Below are positions 19,347-30,396 of a stretch of DNA of 64,000 nucleotides, in pieces. The notes below the pieces were generated by a model. That model made no database searches. It saw only the letters and a program-made list of their open reading frames with translations, and was not told the DNA's origin. Source of the stretch: Cladorrhinum sp. PSN259. Lineage: Eukaryota > Ascomycota > Sordariomycetes > Sordariales > Podosporaceae. The DNA is taken from contig MU867113.1 in NCBI GenBank assembly GCA_033725935.1, positions 205,975 through 269,974 of the forward strand, written 5' to 3'. Both the position numbers and the translations under genes were made by a program. How positions within the stretch are numbered: the stretch's first letter is position 1; every line of letters begins with the position of its first letter.

Positions 19347-22307
19347 ATGGAGCCGTTGACCGCGTTGGGCCTGGCGGCCGCAGTGGTCCAATTCACCGAC
19401 TTCGGCGTTCGTCTCCTCACAGACTCTGTCCGAATCTATCAGTCTGTCGACGGCCAAACCTTGCAACACGTCCAGCTGGCGAGGATATCGGATGATCTCT
19501 CTCAACTGGCCCGCAATATCGAGGAGAAGGCGGTAAATCTCACTCAAGCGAGGCGGTCCTTGAGACCAACCGAGCGCATCCTCGTCCGCCTCTCGGAAGA
19601 AAGCCAAAGCATTAGCAACCAGCTTAGCAGTATCCTTGATCGTATTCGAATTGACAGAAGCTCCAACTCTCGCATCGACCTCGCAAGGGAATCGATTTTT
19701 GCCGCGTTGCGATCCTATCGCTAGAATTCTCAAATTGCCACATTGCGAGACTCCTTGTTTGACATCAGACAGCAGATGATGATGGCGTCATTAACTGTTC
19801 TGTGGGATGAATCTGTCACTGTAGCCAACAACATGGTTCAAATGTCACAACAGCAGTCCACCATGATCGATATCCTTGGACGGATTGATCACGCAACGCA
19901 GAACCTCGGCCAGAGCGTGCTCACTATCCCTCAACTGCGGGCCGCACCAAATAGCGCCAGCGCATCTGAAATGGCAGTGGTCAACGCTATCTGGAACTCG
20001 ACATGGACACCGAAGCAACCACTCACCGAAATTGTACCCGCGACGCTTGGAACCGCCAACTTCGGCACCCCGGAAGATGAACGCGACAGGTTCAGTACCG
20101 TTTCCATCATAGATAGTCTCCTTTTCGAAGGATTCAACCATAGAGAAACCTCAATCCCGCAATCATACCGACGGACGTTTGAGTGGATCTTCCACCCACC
20201 AGCGCATGGCGCCAAGTGGTCAGATTTTGACGAATGGCTTCGAGAACAGGAGTCCGAGGTGTATTGGATCACTGGCAAGGCAGGCGCCGGTAAATCAACT
20301 CTTATGAAGCATCTTATCCCACACCCGACAACGAAGAAACGACTGGAAGCATGGAGCAACCCACTCCCTTTGGTGACGGGAAGTTTCTACTTTTGGAATG
20401 CCGGGAGCGTGATGCAGAAATCTCCAGAAGGGTTCCTACCGATCCTTCTATACCAGTTCCTGTGTCAAGTCCCCCGTCTGACCCCCAAACTTCTCCCAAG
20501 ACGCTGGGCCTTGTTCAAAATCTTTGGGAGCAATGCATTGAAAGTTGCCCCCAAATGGGCTATGGAGGAGCTTCTTGAGGCTATCTCAATTTTTACCACT
20601 GTCTATGTTGGAACTGAGCTACGTCTCGGACTTTTTATTGACGGCCTGGACGAGATTGATGGCGACTACAAGGAACTCATCCGCTTGATTCGGCTCTTCC
20701 ACAACCGCAGCGGGGCCAAGGTGTGCGTTAGCAGCCGCCCAGAGAATGCATTCACGGACGAGTATGAAACGAACCCGAGCCTGCGAGTGCAGGACCTGAC
20801 ACGACCCGATATGGAGAGCTATATCAACGGACACTTCGGAGCAAACAAAGCCTTCCGTCAATTACAAAGTGCATTCTGGGATGAAGCGGACCTGTTGAAG
20901 AGAAATATTGTAGAGAAGTCGGAGGGTGTTTTCCTGTGGCTATCTCTGGTCGTGGCCACCCTTTTGGAAGGGCTCACTGAGGGCGATATTCAAGGAGCCA
21001 AAGATCTACAAACAGCCTTGGACGAGCTTCCCAAGGACCTCTCGGAGCTTTACCAGAGGATATGGACTCGAATCAAGCCTACGTATATTGTAGAATCATC
21101 CAAGATATTTCAGATCCTGCTGGCATCCGTGGGCCCGCTGGATGCGGTCAATTTATGGTCGGCGGAAAGTCAAGAGCCCTTGGACATCCCCGCCGCAAAT
21201 ACACCCGCTTCTCATCGCCGGGTTTATATTCATCAGTTGATGCGGAGACGACTCAGTAGCAGGACCAGGGGTTTGCTGGAGATTTCACCCGATGGTCATG
21301 TCGATTATCTCCACCGAAGTGTCTGGGACTGGATCCGCCCTATGTGGGACGGCATACTTCGCAAGACACCGCCAGAATTTGATCCCAACCTGGCCCTCCT
21401 GGTAGCCGCCACGGTCAATGACCTTCAAGTCACCAATGCTGCCGCGAAAAGGGAGCTGGAAGAGGATGACCGCGATTACATGTACGAGTACCGGCGAAAC
21501 ATGAACAGGCAGGAAGGTTGGGGATTAAGCAAAAAGCCCAACGGGGTGAGGCGGACGCTTATCGCACTCAGTCAGAAATTACTGACCTACGCCTCCAGGG
21601 TGAGAGAACATCAGACCAACATTCCAGTTCTTATCACCTGTCTGGACCGCCTTGGCTCGGTGCTCGAAAATACGATTGCTTTGTATATTCATGCTGTTTG
21701 TGATATCAGTGAACCCACTATGGCAGGAAAAAAAATTCGCCTCTATCACAGTGGCCCGGCTTATCCAATGGTCTGTCTCGCAGCAGCGTGGTCTGTGGGG
21801 CCATACGTCAAGACAAAGGTGCTGAAAAAACAAAGTATACTCGAAGACAAATATCCAGACTTTTTATCTGTTCTAGGGTATGCGGTTTTTGGGGCGAGTT
21901 ATATTCCTCTTTGCTCCAGCCCCCAACGGAGTGCTCTTCTTCCCACCGCCCTTGAAACACGGTACGAACTCGTGCGATTTCTTTTGGGACAAGGAGCCAT
22001 AGGCCCGCCGAAGTTCTACAAAAAGAACAGTTATCAGATCCCGCCCGGCGCTGAACAATACATCGAGCACGGACGGGTACTTCCTCGAGCGGAACATTAC
22101 GGATGGGCCGTCTACAATGAGGTCAAGATGGTGACCAGTTACGCAGGGCGAAGGTCGCTTCCATTTTCCGCGGTGGATGGGGAACATCACGGCGACTACT
22201 TCAAAGCGGTCCAAAAGCTATTTGAAGACAACGCAGAAATAAAGCGGTGGAAAGGGCCCATGGGGCTCCTGCCCAGGGCTGTCAATCATTTGATCAGGAA
22301 TCTTTGA
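19347..22307 (+). pseudogene. NACHT NLR-like protein gene with one in-frame TAG
   Basis: One reading frame runs from the ATG at 19347 to 22307 (986 codons before the final stop), broken only by TAG at 19722-19724. The N-terminal domain (MEPLTALGLAAAVVQFTDFG onwards) is the alpha-helical, Helo-like N-terminal domain common to fungal NLR proteins. The NACHT ATPase domain has Walker A (GKAGAGKST) near codon 310, Walker B (LFIDGLDEIDG) near codon 428 and the sensor-like KVCVSSRPEN. A winged-helix region with IHQLMRRRL and VDYLHRSVWDWI follows. The C-terminal 260 residues contain no WD40, ankyrin or TPR repeats that I can see. The stop lies between AALRSYR and NSQIATLRDSLFDIRQQM, within an otherwise intact helix. 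Family members act in non-self recognition and regulated cell death. The gene may be null, read through, or contain a sequencing error. Confidence 0.8.
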
Positions 22308-22755
22308 TAGAAGATTGATTGAAGGACGCCAACTGACCCCTCTAACTAATGATATACTACAGAATAATTTCACGATTCTCATCCTGGGGATTTTAGAGCT
22401 TTTCATACTTTTTATAAATTTAATCCAGACAGTAGTAATTTCACTTTAACGGGCGTCCCGGATGTCGGCAGGGAGTGGCGTCTTGTAACCTCGTTCCCGA
22501 GCATCCGGTTTCTCGGCTTTCTAGCGTCACTTGGTCAAAAACTTTACAATCTACTCTCAGTAGCTCTTTGTTGAAATAACCTGTTGTTGACAGTGAACAC
22601 CCATTGTCTGAGACGCTTGATACAACCTTCGATTATCTGTTATATTACCCTTTGGCGTACTGCCTTGCAGTCTGCACGCTTACCTCGGTGCAGGTTGTAA
22701 CATTTCTATCTCAAGAGGTCTGCAAAACCTTGGCAGCCGTCCTACTCGTGGAACA
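22308..22755. other. Intergenic between convergent genes
   Basis: This is 3' flank of the NACHT gene and of the MDR oxidoreductase. No gene or repeat is recognised. Confidence 0.45.
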
Positions 22756-23915
22756 CTACTCCTGCTGGATCTTGACGACAGGTTTCCGGGCCAGCTTCCC
22801 CGCTTCCATGTCGGCGATACCCTCAATGACCTTCTCCCACCCCTCCCCCTCAACAAGGTGGTAGTCCAGCGGTCTCAATGCACCACTCTGGAGGTGGCCC
22901 TCCAAGACAGGAATCCACTCAGCAAATTTGTTTGCCACATGCTTTCCAAGCTCATCATCACGACCAAGCTTGGCAAACTTGATGCGGTACAGCTTGATCG
23001 AGTCAGGAGCATTTATCTCGGACCTTCCCATTGTCAGATACGGACAAAACCTAGTTAGTGAGACGGGAAAGGGGACTCACCAGTCGTCAACCGTAGCGAA
23101 ATACTTGGCCTCTACTTTCGACGCAGCTACCAGCGCCTTGATTGGGACTTCCACGGCCTGTGCACTCGCATCAACAACTCTCCCGAACCGCCCCTCCGTA
23201 ATCTTTTCGATCTCGGCAAGTTGCTCGTCCACCGTCGCGTGGTGACTGAACGTCGCGGACGCACCTGCCTCCAAAGTGAGCTCGCTCTTGGAGGGCGAGC
23301 ACGACGCCAGCACCTTGTACCCGCAAAGACTGGCAAGCTGAACGACATATTGACCGACACTGCCGCTCCCGCCCATGACCACGACCCACTCGTTCTTCTG
23401 CTCGGCCTTCTCGCCCGGAGCAGGAAGTGCCAAGTCCTGACCATCCATCAAAGCTAGCGCCGCCGTCAGGACCGCGGCACCGATGGTGCAGCCCGCCTCC
23501 AGGCTAACGTTTTCCCCTTTCTTGAACATCCAGTCCTCCCCGACGAGAAACGTCTCCTGAAACGGCGAGAACTCGTTCAGTCCGACGGGGACACATCCGT
23601 AGATGTAGTCGCCCTTTTTCAGCTTCTTGCAGTCGGGACCGGTTGAGACGACGACGCCCGAGACATCGCTGCCGATCACGGCGGGCCACGAGGTAATGAG
23701 AATGCCGCTATGTTGCATGAAGGGTTCACTGCGCGTTGCGTTAGCAAGATTTGGGGGCAGATGGGAGTTGGAGCAATGTCTTACACGGGGTTGAGCCCGA
23801 CGTAGAGGGTCTTTACCAGGGCTTGCTTTGGACCCGGGGTGGGTTGCTCGATGTCGTTGACGACGGTGTAGGGGGCGTTTGGAGCCGAGATGGTGATTCC
23901 GGATTGAGTCGGCAT
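22756..23915 (-). CDS. MDR-family oxidoreductase (zinc-binding dehydrogenase-like)
   Basis: Exons are 23915-23785, 23728-23081 and 23023-22756, giving 348 residues. The two introns are 56 nt (GTAAGA, GCTAACG branch, CAG) and 57 nt (GTGAGT, CTGAC, AAG), both keeping frame. I chose the ATG at 23915 (MPTQSGITI) over an in-frame ATG at 24068 because family members usually start just before this strand. The GroES-like half includes VIGSDVSGVVVSTG and KKGDYIYG. The Rossmann half has VVVMGGSGSVGQYVVQLA (GxGxxG NADP site). The structural zinc cysteines of classic alcohol dehydrogenases are absent, as in the enoyl-reductase/quinone-oxidoreductase branch. The substrate is not predictable. No signal peptide is seen, so it is cytosolic. 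Confidence 0.88.
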
Positions 23916-24333
23916 CTTGATGGTTTGCCAGTGATTGTCTGGTGATGAGTGAGGTTGAGAGTTGGTGATCAGGCTTTGCGCGTACGCCTGTGATGGGAGG
24001 AACGCCTGGTGGATGGATTTATACTCGTTTGATAGACTCTGAACGATGAAATCTTGGGATGTTGACACTCTCTAAATGTCACGACGGAACGTGAAGATGC
24101 CTGATCGGGCTGCAATATCAGCTAGTTTAGGTGCAGACGCCTCACCAAGTTTCGCGAATCAGAAGCTGGTTCTGACTCATCTGAGTGCATACGTGCCGGT
24201 TCGCGAATGGCACGAGAGCGGCGTCCCGTCGCCGCAGTTCAGCCACAGAATTCGAATGGTTGGCGGTATATTCCTTAGCGCGCCACTCGGCCTCTCTGAT
24301 TATCCGTCATGATTCCTTGCCGTCTACCAGCAA

Positions 24334-24912
24334 TTGCGTTGTTATATCCCTCTGTCTCGCCCCAATTCTGCACCTGTAGGTACTTATGTAGCCCTCTCTG
24401 TTACGCTGGCTGACCGTGATATCATTGTGAGACGGTTTGGGTCCAAATGCAAGCCAATATGTGTGAGCAGCACTTCGTCTATCATGGAGTCACATGATAC
24501 TTCCCTCGTACATGTTGACGGCAGCCTTGAACAAATGGTGCTTATTGATATGGGAAAGCAGCCAGCCGAGTTTGAAAGGTTTCTTGTTCCGTGGACAGAA
24601 GGGGCGCCCAACAGTGTCGGGAGAGGCTATCTAGGTTCGGTGCATGCTGTCGGGAGAGTCCTTGAAGCAACCTCTGAGGTTTCACTCCCAATCAAGAGCA
24701 ACCTCTGCACACGGTTTCCTACCGAGTTGATACTGCGCCGGGTTTTATACAGAAGCGCTCGTGTCTCCATCGTCCCACATGATGAGCGTAGCGAGTCCAA
24801 GCAGAGGGCTCTCCGCAATTTCAACCAAGTACTTGTTAATCTCACCGACTTCCCTGATCTGATCGAAAAAAGCAAAGAGTGCAATGGGCATGATTTCACA
24901 ATATTGATATAG
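24334..24912 (+). pseudogene. Dynamin-like GTPase fragment lacking the P-loop
   Basis: The open frame codes 192 residues (the MRCYI start is uncertain). From about residue 105 it matches the start of a fungal dynamin-type GTPase domain: VLEATSEVSLP, the G2 region LCTRFPTELILRR, VSIVPHDERSESK, and FPDLIEKSKE. The preceding block should be the G1 P-loop (GDQSSGKSS), but here it reads YLGSVHAVGR and lacks Gly-Lys-Ser. After residue 192 the frame stops and no GTPase G3/G4 motifs, middle domain or GED follow before 25.8 kb. It is therefore most likely a decayed, truncated copy of a dynamin-like gene. It could not bind GTP as drawn. Confidence 0.6.
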
Positions 24913-25879
24913 TTTGGGTGATCATTTAATATACGTTAGTGGTACTTTCGCTTTATAATATGAGAAAGCTCCCACGTATATTTAAGAGCAGTAACCAAGC
25001 CTGCAATGGCAGCAACCCATGCTAAGGAACTGGGCAAACTGGAAGCCATCTTGGGAGGGCGGAATGATAGCGGACAAGAGTAGATCTAAAAACGAAACTT
25101 TAAACTATGAAAGTATATCTTGCCTTTATATTCCAATCGTGTTGTTCGGCACCTCAAAAACTATAAACTAATTTTAAACTATACAGTACTCGTGCTTCCA
25201 GAAAGTTTATTTTCAGACGAGGTAAAAAAAAATGGGATGAAGGGGCAAGGGGGGTAAGCATAACACACTGACTGACTGCACACCCCATAAGCGGGTCCGA
25301 AACGGCAAACTATTTCCCTCGACAAAACAATACTCCACGCTTAATTACGACCTCTTGTCGAAAGAAAAAAAATAAGGGTCCAACATCTCTAATATGACAT
25401 CATCCCTACGAAAAAAAGGAACAAGCAAAATGTGGGGTTTTTGTTGCATTGTGGATGTCATATGTTACCAAGCCATCTCAGCCAAGTCTCTAACATGGGA
25501 TGATGACGAGTGCCGATGCTTTTCAATGAATTGATGGTTGTGCGCCCCCACAATGATTGTCTCTATATATAGGGATGGAAGTTTTTTATTCCATGGCCCG
25601 GTTGATTAGATTTCGACAGAATTTATCACGAGATTTCAAGTGTTTTTATAAAAAAACAGTTTTTTATACGTCATTGCAAACCAAACGCAAAAAAACAAAA
25701 ACTTTTGTGTACTGCAACTTGCATCCACAACATAGACACAGATTTTATATACACAAAACTTGAACACGAATTCACCAACACACCTTATTTTACAACACGA
25801 TAAGAAAGACACAACTGCAGTCCAACCAAACGAACACAACCAAATAACCTTTTACAAAATACATCTAAACACCACAAAA
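24913..25879. other. Intergenic, AT-rich, with TATA box
   Basis: The stretch is AT-rich with several A-runs. A CTATATATA box at 25563-25571 precedes the Gly/His-rich gene by about 310 bp, so its leader is long and A/C-rich and has at least one short upstream ATG frame. No other gene is recognised. Confidence 0.5.
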
Positions 25880-26194
25880 ATGTGTTTCGGCAGTTCACGA
25901 AAATACCAAGGAGCCGGACAATCCTACGGGTACGCCTCGGGTCCGCGGCCGGTAATGGTCACGAACGGTTTCGGTGGTGGTATTTTGGGTGGCGGCGGTC
26001 GTCGCTACGGCGGCTACGGACGCCAGCATTGCGGGGGCATGGGTGGAGGTGGCGTGATGGGGGTTAGACCTATGGGAATGGGAGGTATGGGAGGAGGGCA
26101 TCATCATGGACATCACAGCGGTCCTGGGATGTATGGTGGTGGACATCATGGGCATCATGGGGGACATGGGCATCATGGTGGGCATCGATTTTAA
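25880..26194 (+). CDS. Small Gly/His-rich protein
   Basis: An intronless frame gives 104 residues from an ATG in the strong context CACAAAAATG. The N-terminus (MCFGSSRKYQ) has a cysteine at position 2. The remainder is dominated by Gly, with GGGMGG-like runs, and the last third alternates GGHHGHH repeats ending in GHRF. No signal peptide or transmembrane segment is seen. The His-rich tail could bind divalent metals such as Ni, Zn or Cu, which is inference only. The TATA box and long A-rich leader suggest strong, regulated expression. Family unknown. Confidence 0.6.
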   Translation: MCFGSSRKYQGAGQSYGYASGPRPVMVTNGFGGGILGGGGRRYGGYGRQHCGGMGGGGVMGVRPMGMGGMGGGHHHGHHSGPGMYGGGHHGHHGGHGHHGGHRF

Positions 26195-26363
26195 GTCTTT
26201 GCTGAATGAGGGATAATAGGAAAGGGAACTACATTGTATGGTATGATGATGATTTGTATGATATTGGATAGGATTTTAGAGGTTTAGAGATTAGAGGGTA
26301 ATGAAGCACTTCAAGTGTCAAATACTTTCTATTGCGGGTTATATATAGCTGAAGAAGATGATG

Positions 26364-27117
26364 CTACTTCTTCTCAATGATGACAGCCTTCACTGGCTGA
26401 CCCTTTACTCCCCCTGCGACCTGGTTCTTGATGCTCACAAGTTCCTCTCCTTGCTTCGTCAACAATGCCCGCTCTTTTCCACCCCAGTAATGCCAGTTCA
26501 GCCAGCGATAGCCCTGAGTCGTCTGAGCTCCGGCGTTGATTGTGTGACACGCCAAGAGGAGGTAGTTCTTGGGCGTGATTGAGATGGAGAACTTCATGAA
26601 GGTGAATGCGTATACGGTGAGGGCGGCCGTCATTTTGCCCGAGATTCTTTGCAGGAGTATGTCAGTTTGGTGACAATGTGATATGTCCAATATTTCACAT
26701 ACAGATCTGGACTCTTTTGTGTATCATAAACGGCCGCAATTGGGATGCTGTAGTTTGATACTGGGCCCCAGAAGTCTGCGTCATGTTGGTGTCAGTTGTA
26801 CACAATGTGGTGATGAGAGGAAGATCAGGCCAAGAATGGGACCATAGGTGAAGATGATAATATGGGAGGCGTGAATTCGACAACTTCAACAAGAGCACCC
26901 CAGCTGCTCTCCATCTTCTGAACTTTGATACTAGGATATTCAACTTCTCTTTTTCTGGTTTCGGGATATAAACGCGCACCATTCTCACCGACCGGGATTA
27001 TCCGGAAATACACAAGGTGAAGGAAAACGTCAAGCCAGACATACGAGTTGAACAGATATAATCCGTCACAGGATTGGACCTGATTTTGGCATTCAATGCC
27101 TTGACAAGAGCCGCCAT
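26364..27117 (-). CDS. MPC1: Mitochondrial pyruvate carrier subunit 1
   Basis: Exons 27117-27045, 26775-26703 and 26646-26364 code 142 residues. Intron 1 is unusually long for this window (269 nt) and intron 2 is 56 nt. Both junctions restore conserved MPC blocks: CSTHFWGPVSNYSIPIAA is assembled across intron 1, and DTQKSPDLISGKMTAAL across intron 2. YAFTFMKFSISITPKNYLLL and HTINAGAQTTQGYRWLNWHY follow, with two to three membrane helices. With Mpc2, Mpc1 forms the inner-membrane complex that imports cytosolic pyruvate into the matrix. The order of motifs and the THFWGP start mark it as Mpc1 rather than Mpc2. The C-terminal tail (KNQVAGGVKGQPVKAVIIEKK) is longer than in yeast Mpc1. Confidence 0.92.
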
Positions 27118-28134
27118 CTTTTTCTCTTGTTGTCTGTCGCTGGTGGTCGGAATGGGTAAGAGCGGCCAACTCGGTGCGCGAGGTCCGAAACTCGGAGGTT
27201 GTTGTTGAGCTGAAAAGCAAGGAACTCGGGGAATCCCAATCAGAAATTCTTTTTGTCATCCGGTTGTATCAAAGAACACTTGGCATCACGTGCAAGAAAT
27301 CTATCCCAAAGGAGCAAATTCAGAGATGCAAAAGACACTCATCGATCTTCGATATCAGGATCAAGTATGAGAACCAAATCGATTCGGCGCCGATGATCTC
27401 CACAGCTCCGCAAGACCGGTGCTCCACCATGTCGCTTGTGGCTCGGCTCCGATTCTGGAAACTTTCCTATTCGGCCCCACATCTACAGGCATGATACGCG
27501 ATTAACAGATCTTGCACACCGTCAAACCTAAACGCGCTAAGCATGTAACATGGCATCTCCCAATCCGAGATTAATCTACACAATATGCCCATCATCTAAA
27601 GACCACAATCTTCAAATTGTTATTCGGATCTCTCAAAAGTTTCGGCAGACGGCACCAACCAAAGTGAACCCAAGTTTGAGGAGATTGATGTCAGGAACAT
27701 GGAGGAGAAGGAGGAAAAGGATGAAACAACCCCACCACGGTTTTAACTTGTCGCTTCGGTGCCATGAACTAAACCACTTCCAGGATTAAAACTCAGGCAG
27801 CTAATCCTCATCAAGTTCCCCCCCGTATCCAGCGTTGTATTCGCCATGATGAAACCGACACATGCCAGACTTGAAGATGAGACGATCATAAGGGTTTGTT
27901 CTCAGGCATTTAAGATGCTCTGATCTCTTTCACAAGATCTTCATTGTGGCTGGAATCATTCGATCATTTTTCTTTCTTCAACATTCTTTTCTTCAATCGG
28001 GTTACGCTTGCGTCCCTTGGTTTTAATTACTTTCATTCTTGTTGCCAATTAAATTATATTTGCTTGTTTGTTTTCTGCCTTTTTGTGTAGTTAGTACATA
28101 CAAAAAACAAACAAACAAACAACCCTCAGACAAG
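27118..28134. other. Intergenic, divergent promoters
   Basis: This is the 5' flank of both MPC1 (minus) and the secreted-protein gene at 28135 (plus). The last 60 bp before 28135 are a CAAA-repeat leader (ACAAACAAACAAAC). No convincing gene is seen. Confidence 0.45.
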
Positions 28135-28802
28135 ATGAAGTTCTTTTCTCTTCTTGCTTTTGGCGCTGGCCTCGCCTACTCTGGTACGTACCACAAAACA
28201 CACAAAAGATCTCTGTTGCATCTAAATGGCAACTTTTAACTGACAATGAAATTAAAGCACCCATCGCCTCCGAAGTAACCGACCTCGTCGCCCGTCAAAA
28301 CCCCTCAGCCTGCTTCGTAATCGGCAACACGGCCCTCCCCGCAGAGGTCGTAACCTCTGTCAACAGCATCCGCAGCAGCATAACCTGCAACGCGAACCGC
28401 CGCACACTCTCCAACGTCCCCGACGTCTCCTCCGGCGGCGTCTCCTTTTCGTCAATCAACTTTGCGACCTCTGGCCAAACACCCCTGGCCTTTGCGCTCA
28501 GCAAGTTCGCTACGCCCACTCCGCTGAGGAACGCCAACCTGGCCACCTTCCAGCGTCAGCTCGACGTGTACCTGGCCACCGAAGCCGGCATCAGATCTGT
28601 TGGAGGAAACTTTGCGGCCATCAAGATTCCAAAGTTCTTTTTGGAGATGCAGATCTCGAGGATCCAGACCGCCCAGGGGAGCCCGCCCACCGCTGCCGGT
28701 CTGCAGATTGATCACCTGAGGGATAAGGTCTTGAAGAATGCGCCCAGGGAGGCCAAGGCTTTGTTGGATCAGGTCACTGCGCTTGCTAGGACTAGGGCTT
28801 AA
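28135..28802 (+). CDS. Secreted protein of unknown function
   Basis: Exons 28135-28183 and 28258-28802 give 197 residues. The intron (28184-28257) has a GTACGT donor, a CTGAC branch and AAG acceptor. A signal peptide (MKFFSLLAFGAGLAYS) ends at the intron and is followed by APIASEVTDLVARQ, whose Ala-Arg-Gln may be a propeptide site. The mature protein is rich in Ala and Ser with only two cysteines (ACFV and SITCNANRR). It ends in helical segments (LQIDHLRDKVLKNAPREAKALLDQV). It resembles small secreted fungal proteins, but I recognise no domain. The exon-signal-peptide/intron arrangement is common in such genes. Confidence 0.65.
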
Positions 28803-30091
28803 GTTGAGTCAAAGAGAGGAGATAGTAGGGGGGGGAAAGGACAAGGGTTTGGGGGGTGGAGGATGAGAAAGAAAAGATGGCTGCAGAACGAAGGCGCGTA
28901 GCTTGAAGATATGTTTTAATACCAGTACTTTGTCACATTTTCTTTTCTTTTTTCCCCCCCATTTTTTGGGGGGGGATATTTTTAAGTGAATTCATGTCAA
29001 CATATCCTGGTAGACGGTGTTGAATGGGTAAAATGAAGGTCAAATCCTCTCATCGTGATATGAAACGTCCAGCTGGGGGAATTACCTTGATGGTAAGGCA
29101 TACGTGAACGTGGGAAATCCTTTGGACCTGTCTATGCAAGCTTGACCCGTCTCTTGGCCTCCCCACGCAGCTTGAAGGCGCTTAATGAACAAGATCTCAT
29201 TCACCTGACCAGAACCCTTCCGTGCAACTTCAAACATCCGGTATTGAGTACCTTTGCAAATTGCATTCCAAGGAGCCCAACTGCCCAAGGGGAATCGTGA
29301 ATAGGAATCACCACTAGTTCTCCGCTTCCTTCGGTGATACCTAGCTTCATGTTGCTAAAGTTGTCTAGGCACTGGATCTGATGTTCCAAAGAATGCTGCA
29401 CAAGCTTCACGTACGCAACTTGTTCAACATGGACAATGTTCCAGAAGCATTCGTGCACCAAAGAATAAGCGCTGGGAGTTTGTTGCCACTCACCTGCTGC
29501 CAACGGCCTAGCACATTGGTACTCCAGGAGGCTGGGAACTTTTCTTTTTTGTCTGCGTTCAACAAAGATTCGAGAAGCTTAATGACAACAAACCAACTTT
29601 TTTTTTTCTTGAGTGTATCTAAAATGGTCGTGGTCCATTGTTCACAAGTCAAAGTTCCAAAAATAGCCACACTAGTTTTAAGAACCTCTTGTGCAGCCGA
29701 TTTGGGTGATTCTGACTGGTCGGCGCTTCGGCACGATTTGGGCCGCGGAATGTCGCGGCCACCCCTGATACCCTGACAACTGCAACACCAGCGGCTCGCT
29801 GAAATGCTTTTTGTATGGTTGTTCATCATATTTTGGTTTATTTGCCAGGGAATGGGCTGTTTTTAGATCTGGTGAGTTATGGGAAACAAAATCAGGTAGA
29901 TCCCCCCCAATGTGTTTGGATTCCAAGCTTTCATCATTTTTTTGCACAGGTGTCGTGTTGTTTTCTTTTTGTCTTTTTTCAACCTATTTTTTTCTTCGCT
30001 TCTTACTATTTCAGTTCTTATTCTCCATCTTTTACTTGGACTAAGAGTTATCAAACTTAAATATTTCCTCATAAAGGCTCGACCGCACAAA
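28803..30091. other. Intergenic, about 1.3 kb
   Basis: Apart from the G/C hairpin at 28954-28975, only short unrecognised open frames are present. The last 200 bp are T-rich and form the leader of the small peptide gene at 30092. Confidence 0.4.
28954..28975. repeat. C7-A-T6-G8 hairpin in 3' flank
   Basis: Seven C residues, ATTTTTT and eight G residues form a perfect 7-bp G:C stem with a 7-nt loop, about 150 bp past the stop codon of the secreted-protein gene. It is flanked by T- and A-rich sequence. It may be a transcript-end structure or simply a homopolymer slippage site. Confidence 0.5.
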
Positions 30092-30327
30092 ATGCGGCTC
30101 GCTGCCGTTTTCCTTACCCTTCTTGTTGCCCTGGCGGCTGCAGCACCCGAGATGCTTCTGGAAAAGCGAGAGGAGAGACTTGTTTGTGTGCGTCATCGAC
30201 TTTGACTTTCTTTTTTTCATATTCTCTTTAGCTAACGAAGATTTAGATCTGCAACGAACAACGCTGCGTCGGTCCTACCTGTTGCGCCAATGGAACGTGC
30301 GGTGCTGGCTCCTTCGATCCTCTTTGA
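30092..30327 (+). CDS. Very small secreted cysteine-rich peptide precursor
   Basis: Exons 30092-30181 and 30247-30327 give 56 residues. The intron (30182-30246) has a GTTTGT donor, a CTAAC branch and TAG acceptor. The first exon codes a signal peptide (MRLAAVFLTLLVALAAAA) and a short propeptide ending in a Kex2-type Lys-Arg (LLEKR). The second codes a compact cysteine core with the pattern C-x4-C-x4-CC-x4-C and ends shortly after. Five cysteines remain after the propeptide, an odd number. Peptides of this layout include fungal effectors, antimicrobial peptides and pheromone-like factors. No family is recognised. The gene is too short for ordinary gene callers; support comes from the signal peptide, splice signals and frame continuity. 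Confidence 0.55.
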
Positions 30328-30396
30328 CCAACAATTTAACGATAACACACAATAACGACACATTTTTTTCACCACAAACACATTCATTTGCATCAG

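Noticed and set aside
19533..19724. A 192-nt intron (GTAAAT...CTAG) that would splice out the in-frame TAG of the NACHT gene without shifting frame
   Set aside because: It would delete a helix that is present in frame and fits the family, it has no good branch site, and it is much longer than neighbouring introns. Kept only as a possibility to test by RNA-seq.
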